Source of the DNA: Halanaerobiales bacterium
GTDB lineage: Bacteria > Bacillota > Halanaerobiia > Halanaerobiales > DTU029
DNA: 44,733 nucleotides
Assembly: GCA_025451675.1 (NCBI GenBank)
Contig: JANWJZ010000001.1
Coordinates: 1 to 44,733, forward strand
Direction of reading: 5' to 3'
Shown here: positions 33,062-41,756 of the stretch, piece by piece
How the letters are laid out: each line of letters starts with the position of its first letter
Position numbering within the stretch: position 1 is the first letter of the stretch
The notes under the pieces: generated by a model
The model's input: only the letters and a program-made list of their open reading frames with translations
Told to the model about the DNA's origin: nothing
The model's database searches: none
Program-made: the position numbers and the translations under genes

Positions 33062-34390
33062 TCAAATCAATTTATCCATCAATAGACTGGCTATTGAAAA
33101 ATAAATCAATAATCCTGTTATATCTATAATGGTTGTTATAAAAGGCCCGGCAGCTATAGCCGGATCCGCTCCCAATCTTTTCACGATAAAAGGCATTGTA
33201 GTCCCGACAGCAGCAGAAGTTACCATAGTAAGAAACATGGACAGGCCAATGATAAAACCTAAAACTAAACTTTGCTGCCAAACTAAAGAGATCAGGCTAA
33301 TTGCAACTCCAATTATTGAGGCAATAATAAATCCTACCCTTATTTCCTGCCAGAGATGGTTTTTAAAATCAGACAGACGCAATTCACCGGTGGCCAGGCC
33401 TCTTACTACTACAGTCAGGGCCTGGGTACCGACATTTCCACCCATATCCATCAGGACCGGAATAAAAAAGGCCAGTGCCAGTACTGCCTGTAAAGACTCC
33501 TCAAAACCGCTTATAACAGAACCGGCCAGTAAATCCCCGAAAAGTAAGATGAATAACCAGGGTAGCCTCTGTTTTACGGCCTGGAATACACCACCAGCCC
33601 TATCTATATCAGAAGTAACCGATATTTTATAAATATCCTCAGTCGCTTCTTCCTCAATTATATCAAGGGCATCATCTATGGTAATTACTCCTACCAATTG
33701 TTCATGCTTATTTACGACTGGAAGGGCCAGTAAATCATATTTAGACAGGAGTCTTGCCACTTCCTGCTGTTCCATATTAATAGTAACCTTAATGACATTC
33801 TCATTCATTATATCCCTTAAAACTGTATCTGGATTAGCTATAAGTAATTGGCGGACAGAAACCACGCCCACAAGCATCTTTCTCCGGTTTAAGATATATA
33901 TATAATAAATCATCTCCTGTTCATGGACCAGATTCCTTATCTCTTTTATGACCTTTTCTACGGTATCATCTTCATAGAAAGCTATATATTCTGTATTCAT
34001 CAGGCCGCCGGCACTTTTTTCGTCAAATTCCAGTAATTTCTGTAATTCCTCGGCCAGCTCTTTTTTCATCAGGTTCAGTACTTCTTTTACTCTCCCTACA
34101 GACATTATCCCCAGGAAATCGGCGGCATCATCGGAATACATATTGGATATTATCCCTGATAAAGTACGGGCATCATAGCTTTTTGCTATATATTTAGCTG
34201 TTTTTTCATTCACATAACTGATTATTTTAGCCTTTTCCTTATCGGTAAACCTGTCTAAAATATCCCTTATCTCATCCTTGGGTATCTCCATTAAAAATTC
34301 TGCTATATCTGCTGCATAGGCCTTTTCCAGGAAAGCATCAATAGAACCATATTCACTGATAATATAATCTTTATTCAGTAACTGGCTCAT
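33062..34390 (-). CDS. mgtE: Magnesium channel/transporter MgtE
   Basis: Mg2+-gated Mg2+ channel of 442 residues. Domains in order: MgtE N-domain of helical repeats (about 15-125), two CBS domains (about 130-250) that sense cytosolic Mg2+, a connecting helix (VFQAVKQRLPW) and five membrane helices with the family signature PVLMDMGGNVGTQALTVVVRG and a C-terminal FITTIIDITGLLIYF. A GGAGGTG ribosome site and a good promoter precede it. I saw no M-box riboswitch in the short leader, so control may be at the protein level. Confidence 0.97.
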   Translation of the reverse strand: MSQLLNKDYIISEYGSIDAFLEKAYAADIAEFLMEIPKDEIRDILDRFTDKEKAKIISYVNEKTAKYIAKSYDARTLSGIISNMYSDDAADFLGIMSVGRVKEVLNLMKKELAEELQKLLEFDEKSAGGLMNTEYIAFYEDDTVEKVIKEIRNLVHEQEMIYYIYILNRRKMLVGVVSVRQLLIANPDTVLRDIMNENVIKVTINMEQQEVARLLSKYDLLALPVVNKHEQLVGVITIDDALDIIEEEATEDIYKISVTSDIDRAGGVFQAVKQRLPWLFILLFGDLLAGSVISGFEESLQAVLALAFFIPVLMDMGGNVGTQALTVVVRGLATGELRLSDFKNHLWQEIRVGFIIASIIGVAISLISLVWQQSLVLGFIIGLSMFLTMVTSAAVGTTMPFIVKRLGADPAIAAGPFITTIIDITGLLIYFSIASLLMDKLI

Positions 34391-34426
34391 CTGCTCTCAC
34401 CTCCAGTCTTCTTTTCACCTTTCCCT

Positions 34427-34455
34427 ATTATAATAAAAAAAGCCTATTATAACAA
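34427..34455 (-). promoter_or_regulatory. Promoter for mgtE with duplicated -10-like sequence
   Basis: TTGTTA (34455-34450) and a perfect TATAAT (34432-34427) are 17 bases apart on the minus strand. The ten bases TTATAATAGG occur twice, at 34452-34443 and 34433-34424, with a 19-base period. Confidence 0.65.
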
Positions 34456-34483
34456 GTTTTACAATAAAAAACTATACCTAAAA

Positions 34484-34518
34484 TAAAAAAAGGGCGGTTT
34501 TAATTATACCGCCCCTTC
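34484..34518 (-). terminator. Rho-independent terminator after the EF-G-like gene
   Basis: GGGCGGT (34492-34498) and ACCGCCC (34508-34514) form a 7-bp GC-rich stem, extended by wobble and A-T pairs, followed in minus-strand order by TTTTTTTATTTTA. It separates the EF-G-like gene from the mgtE promoter. Confidence 0.9.
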
Positions 34519-34538
34519 TTTAAATCTATATCTTCTCT

Positions 34539-36590
34539 TTAAGCCTCTTCAGCCTTACGCTGGTTGATTATCTCTTCCTGTAATTTTTCAGGTACCTTAT
34601 CATAATGACTGAATTCCATATCGAAATTACCATGGCCACCGGTGATGGATCTTAAGTCAATGGCATAGGTAAACATTTCTCCCTGGGGTACTTCGGCAAT
34701 TATCTTTTGTTCATGACCATCCGGTTCCATACCTAAAATCCTGCCCCTCCGGGAGTTCAAATCACCCATGATATCGCCCATAAACTCTTCCGGTACCTTT
34801 ACTTCCACCCGCATAATGGGCTCCAGTATTACCGGCTTAGCCTGTTCCATTCCCTTTTTAAAGGCTTTTGAGGCAGCAATTTTAAAGGCCATTTCTGAGG
34901 AGTCTACCGGGTGGTAGGAACCATCATATACTACTGCCTTAAAGTCCACTACAGGATAACCGGCCAGGACACCTTCCTGTTTTGCTTCGATAATACCTTT
35001 TTCTACTGCCGGTATATATTGATTTGGGATGGCTCCACCAAAGATTTCTTCGCCAAATTCAAAATCCTGTCCCCGTGGCAATGGTTCCATACGGATAAAG
35101 ACATGACCGTATTGTCCTCTTCCACCGGATTGTTTTTTGTGCTTTTCTTCAACCTCAACTTTGGCCTGGATAGTCTCCTTATAGGCCACTTTGGGTGTTT
35201 TTGTAATAAAATCTACATCATATTTCCGCTTACAAATCTCCTTGATAATATCCAGGTGCATGGTACCCATGGCAGCAACAACCAGTTCCCTGGTTTCTGT
35301 ATTATATTCAGCCTTAAAGGTTGGATCTTCTTCTGGAACCCTGTTAATGGCATTTGATATCTTCTCTTCATCAGTTTCACTGGCTGGATAAACAGCCTGG
35401 AAGTACATTGGTTTTGGAAAGTCAATTTCTGTAACCTTAATCTTTACTCCGGAGCAGATTGTATCTGAAGTTTCCAGACTATCTATTCTGGCAACTGCTC
35501 CAATTTCTCCAGGTCCAAGGTTGCTTACTTCCTCCTGTTTAGCACCATTTAACTTAAATAACTTGCCCAATTTCACTTTGGTATCTTTATCGGGAATTAT
35601 AACCTCTTTATCCCTGCTTAATGTACCGGTAAGTACTTTAAAAATTGATAATTTACCAACATAGGGGTCCACCATGGTTTTACCGACAAGGGCAACTGCA
35701 GTATCTCCCTCTTTGATCTCGACTTCGACAGTTTCTCCTTCCCAGGTACCTTTAATAACACCAGTATGATTGGGAGCTGGAGTCAGTCTAAGGAGATAAT
35801 CCAGCAGGACTTTTACACCGGAATTCTTTATGGCAGAACCGGCAAATACCGGAATGATTTCACCACTGGCTACCCCAATCAGGAGGCCTTCAGCTAATTC
35901 CTCAACAGTAATTTCTTCATCAGCGAAATATTTTTCCATTAAAGCCTCATCTAATTCAACAACTGATTCCAGTAATTCATGTTTATATTCCTCATAATCG
36001 CTCAAATCTACACCGGTTACTTTCTTTTCCTGCCCGCCATCAAGCTGATAGGCGACAGCCTGTAATAGGTCAATAACTCCTTTATAGCTTTCACCACTGC
36101 CATCAGGAACAGTTATTGGTACAAACTTACCCTGGAAGGTATTCTGTAATTCATCAAGAACCTTGAAGAAATCGGCTCCTTCCAGATCCATCTTGTTGAC
36201 AAAAACAAATCTGGGGAGCTCATCTTTTTCCGCCATAGACCAGACATAATTTGTATTAACCTGGATTCCTGCGGTACCATCGATTAATAATACAGCACTC
36301 TCAACCATTCTAAGAGCACTGGCTACTTCGCCGCGGAAATCTGCAAAACCAGGTGTATCTATTAAATTGATGCTGTATCCTTCCCAGTTAAAAGAAAAGA
36401 AAGAATTACTGATTGAATGCTTATGGCTTTTCTCTTCAGGAGTAAAGTCAGAAGCAGTGGTACCTTTTTCAATTGAACCAGGATTAGCAATTACTCCTGC
36501 ATTGTACAGAATATTCTCTGTCAGGATAGTTTTTCCCGCTCCTCCATGTGATATGAAGCAAAAGTTTCTAATTTTTTCAGTACTCATCAT
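34539..36590 (-). CDS. EF-G-like translational GTPase (not the canonical fusA)
   Basis: Five-domain EF-G homologue of about 683 residues. G1 reads GGAGKT (16-21), G3 DTPGFADF (78-85) and G4 NKMD. Two features mark the divergent EF-G-like subfamily: the G1 region lacks the AHIDAGKTTTTE sequence, and the switch II histidine of DTPGH is Phe82. It is not next to rpsL, rpsG or tuf, as a main fusA would be. Relatives are annotated as elongation factor G-like; their role (recycling, stress translation or another ribosomal step) is not settled. The start is placed at the ATG at 36590, after AGAGGG; the next codon is also ATG and equally possible. Confidence 0.9.
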   Translation of the reverse strand: MMSTEKIRNFCFISHGGAGKTILTENILYNAGVIANPGSIEKGTTASDFTPEEKSHKHSISNSFFSFNWEGYSINLIDTPGFADFRGEVASALRMVESAVLLIDGTAGIQVNTNYVWSMAEKDELPRFVFVNKMDLEGADFFKVLDELQNTFQGKFVPITVPDGSGESYKGVIDLLQAVAYQLDGGQEKKVTGVDLSDYEEYKHELLESVVELDEALMEKYFADEEITVEELAEGLLIGVASGEIIPVFAGSAIKNSGVKVLLDYLLRLTPAPNHTGVIKGTWEGETVEVEIKEGDTAVALVGKTMVDPYVGKLSIFKVLTGTLSRDKEVIIPDKDTKVKLGKLFKLNGAKQEEVSNLGPGEIGAVARIDSLETSDTICSGVKIKVTEIDFPKPMYFQAVYPASETDEEKISNAINRVPEEDPTFKAEYNTETRELVVAAMGTMHLDIIKEICKRKYDVDFITKTPKVAYKETIQAKVEVEEKHKKQSGGRGQYGHVFIRMEPLPRGQDFEFGEEIFGGAIPNQYIPAVEKGIIEAKQEGVLAGYPVVDFKAVVYDGSYHPVDSSEMAFKIAASKAFKKGMEQAKPVILEPIMRVEVKVPEEFMGDIMGDLNSRRGRILGMEPDGHEQKIIAEVPQGEMFTYAIDLRSITGGHGNFDMEFSHYDKVPEKLQEEIINQRKAEEA

Positions 36591-36772
36591 CAACACCAAC
36601 CCTCTTTTAAATATAGTTTTGATAGGTACCCATTCTTAGAAACTTATATACTTTTATGGTTACTGTATGAATTCATGGCGTTAAATTATTCTTACCCTTA
36701 TCATATATTCTAGGTAATATTTAAAATTCCTCTAATTTTTAAAAAATAAATATATGTTTTTATAATCCGGCA

Positions 36773-37498
36773 TTATAAAATCCTTAATGGAGTAAAATCA
36801 AGGAAATCAGCACTGACCAGACGGAAATCAATTCCCCATTTTTTGCCCTCTATCCTGTTGGCATGGGCCTCTTCACCATGTAAATGGCCGTATATACACA
36901 GATTAACCTGATAATTTTCCAGCAATTCAATCAATTCATTATACTGGTGCTCTTCATTAACGGGCATGTAATGTAGCAACACTATTTTATAATCTACATT
37001 GTTGGCCAGGCTGTCCAGGGACAACTGCAACCTGATCAGTTCCCGCCTGTAAATCTTCTCATCCCTTTCAGTAAAGTATATTTTATTCGGCACTATCCAG
37101 CCCCTGCTGCCGGCAATACCAATCCGCCCAAAAGTGACACTATCATTCTGAATTAGATAACAATCCTCTGGGAAAACAGTCCTTAATTGGCCGATTTTCT
37201 GCCACCAGTAATCATGATTACCCTTAACAAAAACCTTCTGTCCCGGTAAAAGCCTGATGAAATCCAGGTCTGGCTCTAACTCTTCCATGGTAGTAGCCCA
37301 GGAAATGTCTCCAGGAAGCAAAACCAGATCTTCATCATTTACCACTTCCAGCCAGTTTTTGTAGAGGTGATAATAATGTTTTTCCCATTTTTCCCCAAAT
37401 ATATTCATAGGTTTATATTCTTCGGCTTTTTCCCACTCTCCTGGTACAATCCTATTTTTTAATGATAAATGCAGATCACTTATCGCAAAAACCTTCAT
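36773..37498 (-). CDS. Calcineurin-like metallophosphoesterase
   Basis: Cytoplasmic protein of 241 residues with the five metallophosphoesterase motifs: SDLHL near the start, LPGDISW, VKGNHDYWW, LLHYMP and IYGHLHGE. These supply the two-metal site. The family covers phosphatases and nucleases, and the substrate cannot be inferred. GGTGGT precedes the ATG. It stands alone, divergent from uvsE across a 144-base gap; no terminator was seen after it in the 172-base gap before the EF-G-like gene, which is AT-rich and otherwise featureless to me. Confidence 0.88.
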   Translation of the reverse strand: MKVFAISDLHLSLKNRIVPGEWEKAEEYKPMNIFGEKWEKHYYHLYKNWLEVVNDEDLVLLPGDISWATTMEELEPDLDFIRLLPGQKVFVKGNHDYWWQKIGQLRTVFPEDCYLIQNDSVTFGRIGIAGSRGWIVPNKIYFTERDEKIYRRELIRLQLSLDSLANNVDYKIVLLHYMPVNEEHQYNELIELLENYQVNLCIYGHLHGEEAHANRIEGKKWGIDFRLVSADFLDFTPLRIL

Positions 37499-37642
37499 GC
37501 CATACCACCTTTTCCTGCTTTCTATATTTCAATTTTATTTATATCATACAAAATAGTGCTAACTATATCTTAAAATATTGTTTATGATACATACTAAGAT
37601 ACAGGCAGGAGCAAATTATAACAACACAAATATGGAGGACCT

Positions 37643-38569
37643 ATGTTGGAAAATATTGGTTTCGGCTATGCCTGTATCAGCTCAATAATTAAAGATTGTT
37701 CTACTGCCAGGACGGTGCCCTTAAACAGCTTCACAAAAATCAATGACGATGAAGCAAAAATCTACCGTCTGGAAACTGTAGCCAGAGAAAATCTGAAAAA
37801 CACTGTCCGTTTATTATGGCATAATCTGGCTGAGGGCATAAATGTTTACCGTTTTTCTTCTCTTCTGATTCCCCTTGGTAATCATCCTCTTGGCCAAATC
37901 TGGGATTTTACTATGGTATTAAAGGAAGAACTATTAAAAATAGGCCAGATTGTCAAGGAAAACAGGATGAAAGTCAGTACACACCCGGGCCAATATACTG
38001 TTATCAATACCAACAATGAAAAAACCCTGGAAAATAGCATTCGTGACCTGATTTACCATGATAGATTATTAACAGCAATGGGCTTAAATAAGGAAGCTGT
38101 TATGGTAGTCCATGTAGGAGGTGTTTATGGCAATAAGGAAAAATCATTACAGAGATTTGTTGATAATTTCCACCTCTTACCTCCTACAGTACAGGCAAGA
38201 TTAGTTATAGAAAATGATGATACTTCTTATTCCATAAAAGATGTACTGGAATTATGTAAAGAAATAAAAAGACCAATGGTACTGGATGTCCACCATCATT
38301 ATTGCTATAACCAGGGTGAAAGACTGGAAGACTATCTTGCTGATATTTTTAATACTTGGAAAGATCTGGAGCGTCCACCTAAAATACATTTCTCCAGTCC
38401 TAAAAGTAAAAAGGAATACGCCAGTCATGCCGATTATATCAACGTAAATGATTTCATCAAATTTATTAAGCTGGCTCAGGGTTATACTTTCGATGTTATG
38501 ATTGAAGCAAAAAAACAGGATGCCGCTCTCCTTAAATTAAGGGAAGAACTCCTGCAAAAAATCAGGTGA
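37643..38569 (+). CDS. uvsE: UV DNA damage endonuclease
   Basis: Single-strand endonuclease that nicks 5' of UV photoproducts and starts alternative excision repair. The TIM-barrel protein of 308 residues shows FGYACIS, YRFSSLLIPLGNHP, STHPGQYTVINT, VVHVGGVYG, LVIENDDTSYS, VLDVHHHYCY and VMIEAKKQD, which carry the metal-binding His and Glu residues of the UvdE family. It starts with ATG four bases after GGAGG. Lying on the opposite strand to its neighbours and standing alone, it may be a transferred repair gene, but composition is not clearly different. Its stop overlaps the end of the convergent MBL-fold gene by eight bases. Confidence 0.95.
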   Translation: MLENIGFGYACISSIIKDCSTARTVPLNSFTKINDDEAKIYRLETVARENLKNTVRLLWHNLAEGINVYRFSSLLIPLGNHPLGQIWDFTMVLKEELLKIGQIVKENRMKVSTHPGQYTVINTNNEKTLENSIRDLIYHDRLLTAMGLNKEAVMVVHVGGVYGNKEKSLQRFVDNFHLLPPTVQARLVIENDDTSYSIKDVLELCKEIKRPMVLDVHHHYCYNQGERLEDYLADIFNTWKDLERPPKIHFSSPKSKKEYASHADYINVNDFIKFIKLAQGYTFDVMIEAKKQDAALLKLREELLQKIR

Positions 38570-39437
38570 CTTTCCAGCTTAATATATTTCCCTTTAATCC
38601 TGTTCTGATGAGCTTTCTATTACATAAAGAAGAAAGATAGGCCATAACTGTTGTTTTCAATTGAAAATATTGTTCCGGACCTGAAATATTAATTTTATAT
38701 AATGAAAAAAGATCCTGTAGGAGTTCCTCGATACTTTTTTCTTCCTCCAGTAAAGTCAGGATATCCTCTTCTATCTTCTTAAACTTGTCAATATGTAAAT
38801 CAACCAGACCTTCAATCTCCATTACTGGCTTGCCGTGAGCCGGAACATAGATCCTATAATCACTTCCCTTTAAATATTCCAGTGTAGCCATAAAGCCATC
38901 AAGATCAGTCAGAAAGGGCAGTTTATATCTTTCCAGTACATAATCAGAAAAAAAGGCATCTCCACAGAATAAGATATCACCAATGGCAACACCGATTTGA
39001 CCAGGAGAATGACCGGCTAAATCCGGGAAAAACAGCTCTACGCCTTTGATTTCCTTCTTTTCTCCCGGATGAAGCAAGCCTGTTACCTGGGAAGGATGAA
39101 CACTTTTCATTTCCAACAATGGTTTTGCTCCAGAGTAGAAACAAAAGGCCTCCAGACAGGGATTCTCTATAAAAATACTTTCTTTATAGGAGGTTAATAT
39201 ATCTACATTATATTTCTTCTGAATATAATTGTTACCACCACAATGGTCACGATGGGCATGAGTATTAATTATAAGGGCAGGCCTGAGATTTTTATCCAGT
39301 AATATTTGCGAAAGTTCCTGTACTTCCTCCTCTAAGCCGCTATCGATAAGTATAATTTCTTCCTCCACTCTGATAACTCCGACATTGATAAATCCATTAA
39401 TCAGGCCTATATTTTCCTCAATGCTGATATATTCCAC
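38562..39437 (-). CDS. MBL-fold metallohydrolase
   Basis: Metallo-beta-lactamase-fold hydrolase of 291 residues. The metal motif reads THAHRDHCGG (HxHxDH), followed by downstream ligands in LAGHSPGQIG, FCGDAFF and VPAHGKP. The C-terminal 80 residues look helical and could be a winged-helix-type extension, as in LACTB2-like proteins. The substrate is unknown. The frame is open to 39506, but the outer TTG has no ribosome site and lies in the promoter, whereas the GTG at 39437 is nine bases after GGGAGGTG and gives a family-like start (VEYISIEENIGLINGF). Confidence 0.87.
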   Translation of the reverse strand: MEYISIEENIGLINGFINVGVIRVEEEIILIDSGLEEEVQELSQILLDKNLRPALIINTHAHRDHCGGNNYIQKKYNVDILTSYKESIFIENPCLEAFCFYSGAKPLLEMKSVHPSQVTGLLHPGEKKEIKGVELFFPDLAGHSPGQIGVAIGDILFCGDAFFSDYVLERYKLPFLTDLDGFMATLEYLKGSDYRIYVPAHGKPVMEIEGLVDLHIDKFKKIEEDILTLLEEEKSIEELLQDLFSLYKINISGPEQYFQLKTTVMAYLSSLCNRKLIRTGLKGNILSWKVT

Positions 39438-39468
39438 TCTTCCGGGCACCTCCCTTTTTGGCAAACTA

Positions 39469-39496
39469 CTTATAATTAAAACATATTTATTGCCAA
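39469..39496 (-). promoter_or_regulatory. Promoter for the MBL-fold hydrolase gene
   Basis: TTGGCA (39496-39491) and TATAAG (39474-39469) on the minus strand, 16-base spacer, each 5 of 6 to consensus. It would give a leader of about 25 bases before the GTG at 39437. Confidence 0.6.
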
Positions 39497-39503
39497 TTGG
39501 CAA
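39490..39503. promoter_or_regulatory. Perfect 14-bp palindrome, candidate operator
   Basis: TTGCCAATTGGCAA is its own reverse complement. It covers the -35 box of the MBL-fold hydrolase promoter, a usual position for a repressor site. No candidate regulator gene is adjacent. Confidence 0.5.
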
Positions 39504-39517
39504 CAAAAAGAGCAGGA

Positions 39518-39551
39518 ATAAAAAAGAACTCCGGCCAGAAGGCAGGAGCTC
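39518..39551 (-). terminator. Rho-independent terminator after uraA
   Basis: In transcript order GAGCTCCTGCC (39551-39541), loop TTCT, GGCCGGAGTTC (39536-39526), then TTTTTTATT. The 11-bp stem has one mismatch and one G-U pair. Confidence 0.88.
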
Positions 39552-39599
39552 TCCAGAAAATTTATGATAACTGATTAGTCTTTCATAATTACTCTTTGC

Positions 39600-40925
39600 T
39601 TACTCTCCAGAAGCCAGCTGTATTTTTTCCGGCAGAATCAGGTTCAGGATAACACCAAGGATGGCTCCCAGTCCCATACCGCTGAAACTGAACTTCCAGA
39701 TATTGATACTGAGCCCGCTCAAGGCAACAATCAGGATTACAGAGATCAGGACAACATTTCTATTATTATTTAAATCAACATTATTCTCCTTCAGTGTCCT
39801 GAAACCTACAGTAGCAATGAGACCAAAGAGGAGCAAGGAAATTCCGCCTATTACAGGTGAGGGTATGGTCTGAATCAGGGCGCCGATTTTACCGATAAAA
39901 CTGAAACAGACAACGAGAATAGCAGCCAGTAAAACCACAAATGGATTATATACCTTTGTTAAAATCAGGACACCGGTATTTTCACCGTAGGTGGTATTAG
40001 GTGGCCCGCCAAGGAAACCGGCTAAGGCTGTCGCTATACCATCTCCAATCAGGGTCCTGTGCAGGCCTGGCTCCTTTATAAAATCCTTACCAGTTGTCCT
40101 GCCAATAGCTTCTATATCTCCAAGATGTTCTACCATGGTAGCAATAGCCAGTGGGGCAATCAGGGTAATGGCCTTAACACCACTGCTGAAATCAGGGAAG
40201 GTAAAACCGGGTATAGCAAACCAGGCTGCTTCCCTGACCGGTGTAAAATCAACCAGTCCCTGGGTTACGGCAAAAAGATAACCTACTACAAGTCCGGCCA
40301 GAATTGGTACTAATCTTAATATACCTTTGGCAAGCAAATAGACAGCAATAACAACAGCCAGGGTAATAAAGGCAGTTAAAACATAGCGGCTCTGAAGCAG
40401 GAATAATTCCCTTTCGCCAAGGCCCTGGGCAAGGGCTGCCGGAACAGTGATATAATCTCTAATGGCGCCGGATAAGCCAAGACCGATGGTTATAATTACC
40501 GGACCAATGACTACCGGTGGTAGCAATTTGCGGAAAAATCCTGGGCCTATAATTTTTATTAAAATAGCCATTATGACATACACTAAACCCGCCACAACTA
40601 CACCGGCCATAGCCTGAGGAATATTTTCCTGTACTGTCTGTCCACTCTCGTTTAATATTATGCTGGCCAGTGGTGCAATGAAGACAAATGAGGAACCCAG
40701 GTAAACAGGCACTTTGCCTTTTGTCAGGATATGAAAAACAATTGTACCAAGACCAGAAGTAAATAAGGCTACCGCTGGATCCAGGCCTGTCAACAGTGGT
40801 ACCAGGATAGTGGCACCAAACATGGCAAACATATGCTGGAAGGCCAGCATGAAAACCTGATAGGCAGGTATATTTTTTTCCCTTATCTCAAGTAAATTTT
40901 CATTAGTCTGTTGAAAGAAATTCAT
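39600..40925 (-). CDS. uraA: Uracil permease (uracil-xanthine/NCS2 family)
   Basis: Proton-linked uracil importer with about 14 membrane segments (441 residues). Family features include the QHMFAMFGATILVPLLTG opening, a GFLGGPPNTTYGENTGVL motif (NCS2 signature) and an EHLGDIEAIGRTTGKD segment with the substrate-site Glu. Uracil rather than purines is supported by the upstream PyrR-type attenuator and by the neighbouring pyrR. AGAGGAGG precedes the ATG. It ends at a strong terminator. Confidence 0.95.
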   Translation of the reverse strand: MNFFQQTNENLLEIREKNIPAYQVFMLAFQHMFAMFGATILVPLLTGLDPAVALFTSGLGTIVFHILTKGKVPVYLGSSFVFIAPLASIILNESGQTVQENIPQAMAGVVVAGLVYVIMAILIKIIGPGFFRKLLPPVVIGPVIITIGLGLSGAIRDYITVPAALAQGLGERELFLLQSRYVLTAFITLAVVIAVYLLAKGILRLVPILAGLVVGYLFAVTQGLVDFTPVREAAWFAIPGFTFPDFSSGVKAITLIAPLAIATMVEHLGDIEAIGRTTGKDFIKEPGLHRTLIGDGIATALAGFLGGPPNTTYGENTGVLILTKVYNPFVVLLAAILVVCFSFIGKIGALIQTIPSPVIGGISLLLFGLIATVGFRTLKENNVDLNNNRNVVLISVILIVALSGLSINIWKFSFSGMGLGAILGVILNLILPEKIQLASGE

Positions 40926-40946
40926 AATTTAACCTCCTCTTTATTA

Positions 40947-40983
40947 TAAAAAAAAACCTTTTATCCAGACTGATAAAAGGTTT
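40947..40983 (-). terminator. uraA: Attenuator terminator in the uraA leader
   Basis: AAACCTTTTATC (transcript order, 40983-40972) and GATAAAAGGTTT (40965-40954) form a perfect 12-bp stem, with CAGACT on the plus strand as the six-base loop, followed by a run of U to 40948. The upstream arm can instead pair with CTGATAAAGG (antiterminator) located just after the PyrR site. Confidence 0.9.
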
Positions 40984-41028
40984 ATTTTCTCCTTTATCAG
41001 CCTCACAGGACTAATTTAAAAGGATAAA
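40984..41028 (-). promoter_or_regulatory. uraA: PyrR-binding anti-antiterminator of uraA
   Basis: The minus strand carries AGTCCTGTGAGGCT (41012-40999), matching the PyrR-binding loop consensus ARUCCNGNGAGGYU. Flanking CCTTT and AAAGG close the anti-antiterminator stem. Its 3' side, CTGATAAAGG, is complementary to CCTTTTATCAG of the terminator arm, so three exclusive structures are possible. UMP-bound PyrR should favour termination. Confidence 0.92.
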
Positions 41029-41036
41029 CTATCCAA

Positions 41037-41609
<573 letters not shown>

Positions 41610-41624
41610 TCAGGTTCGCCAGGA

Positions 41625-41655
41625 AGAAAAAACTCCTTGCCTGTGAGCAAGGAGT
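41625..41655 (-). terminator. pyrR: Attenuator terminator in the pyrR leader
   Basis: ACTCCTTGC (transcript order, 41655-41647), loop TCACAG, GCAAGGAGT (41640-41632), then TTTTTTCTTCC. Perfect 9-bp stem. The loop and stem edge form CTCACAGG, complementary to CCTGTGAG in the PyrR site. Confidence 0.9.
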
Positions 41656-41667
41656 CAGTATAATTAT

Positions 41668-41712
41668 AGCCGTCTTCCTTATTAGCCTCACAGGACTAAT
41701 TTAAAAGAACCT
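41668..41712 (-). promoter_or_regulatory. pyrR: PyrR-binding anti-antiterminator of pyrR
   Basis: AGTCCTGTGAGGCT (41697-41684 on the minus strand) matches the PyrR loop consensus and is closed by ATTAG/CTAAT. The following AAGGA can pair with TCCTT of the terminator, and CCTGTGAG with CTCACAGG of its loop, giving an antiterminator that excludes both the PyrR hairpin and the terminator. Confidence 0.92.
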
Positions 41713-41727
41713 TTTCTATTCTTTATA

Positions 41728-41756
41728 ACTATAACAGATTACTATAGGCCTGTCAA
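41728..41756 (-). promoter_or_regulatory. Promoter for pyrR-uraA
   Basis: A perfect TTGACA (41756-41751) and TATAGT (41733-41728) with a 17-base spacer and an extended -10 TG. The -35 box overlaps the stop codon of rluD. No separate uraA promoter is apparent, so uraA is probably reached by read-through past the second attenuator. Confidence 0.8.

Noticed and set aside
33129-33632. Plus-strand frame of 167 codons opposite mgtE
   Set aside because: Antisense shadow of a gene whose membrane helices and signature are clear on the minus strand.
34391-34427. Possible M-box magnesium riboswitch before mgtE
   Set aside because: The transcript leader is only some 30 bases long, too short for the aptamer.
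34911-35357. Plus-strand frame of 148 codons opposite the EF-G-like gene
   Set aside because: Shadow frame; the minus-strand protein has intact GTPase and elongation factor domains through the region.
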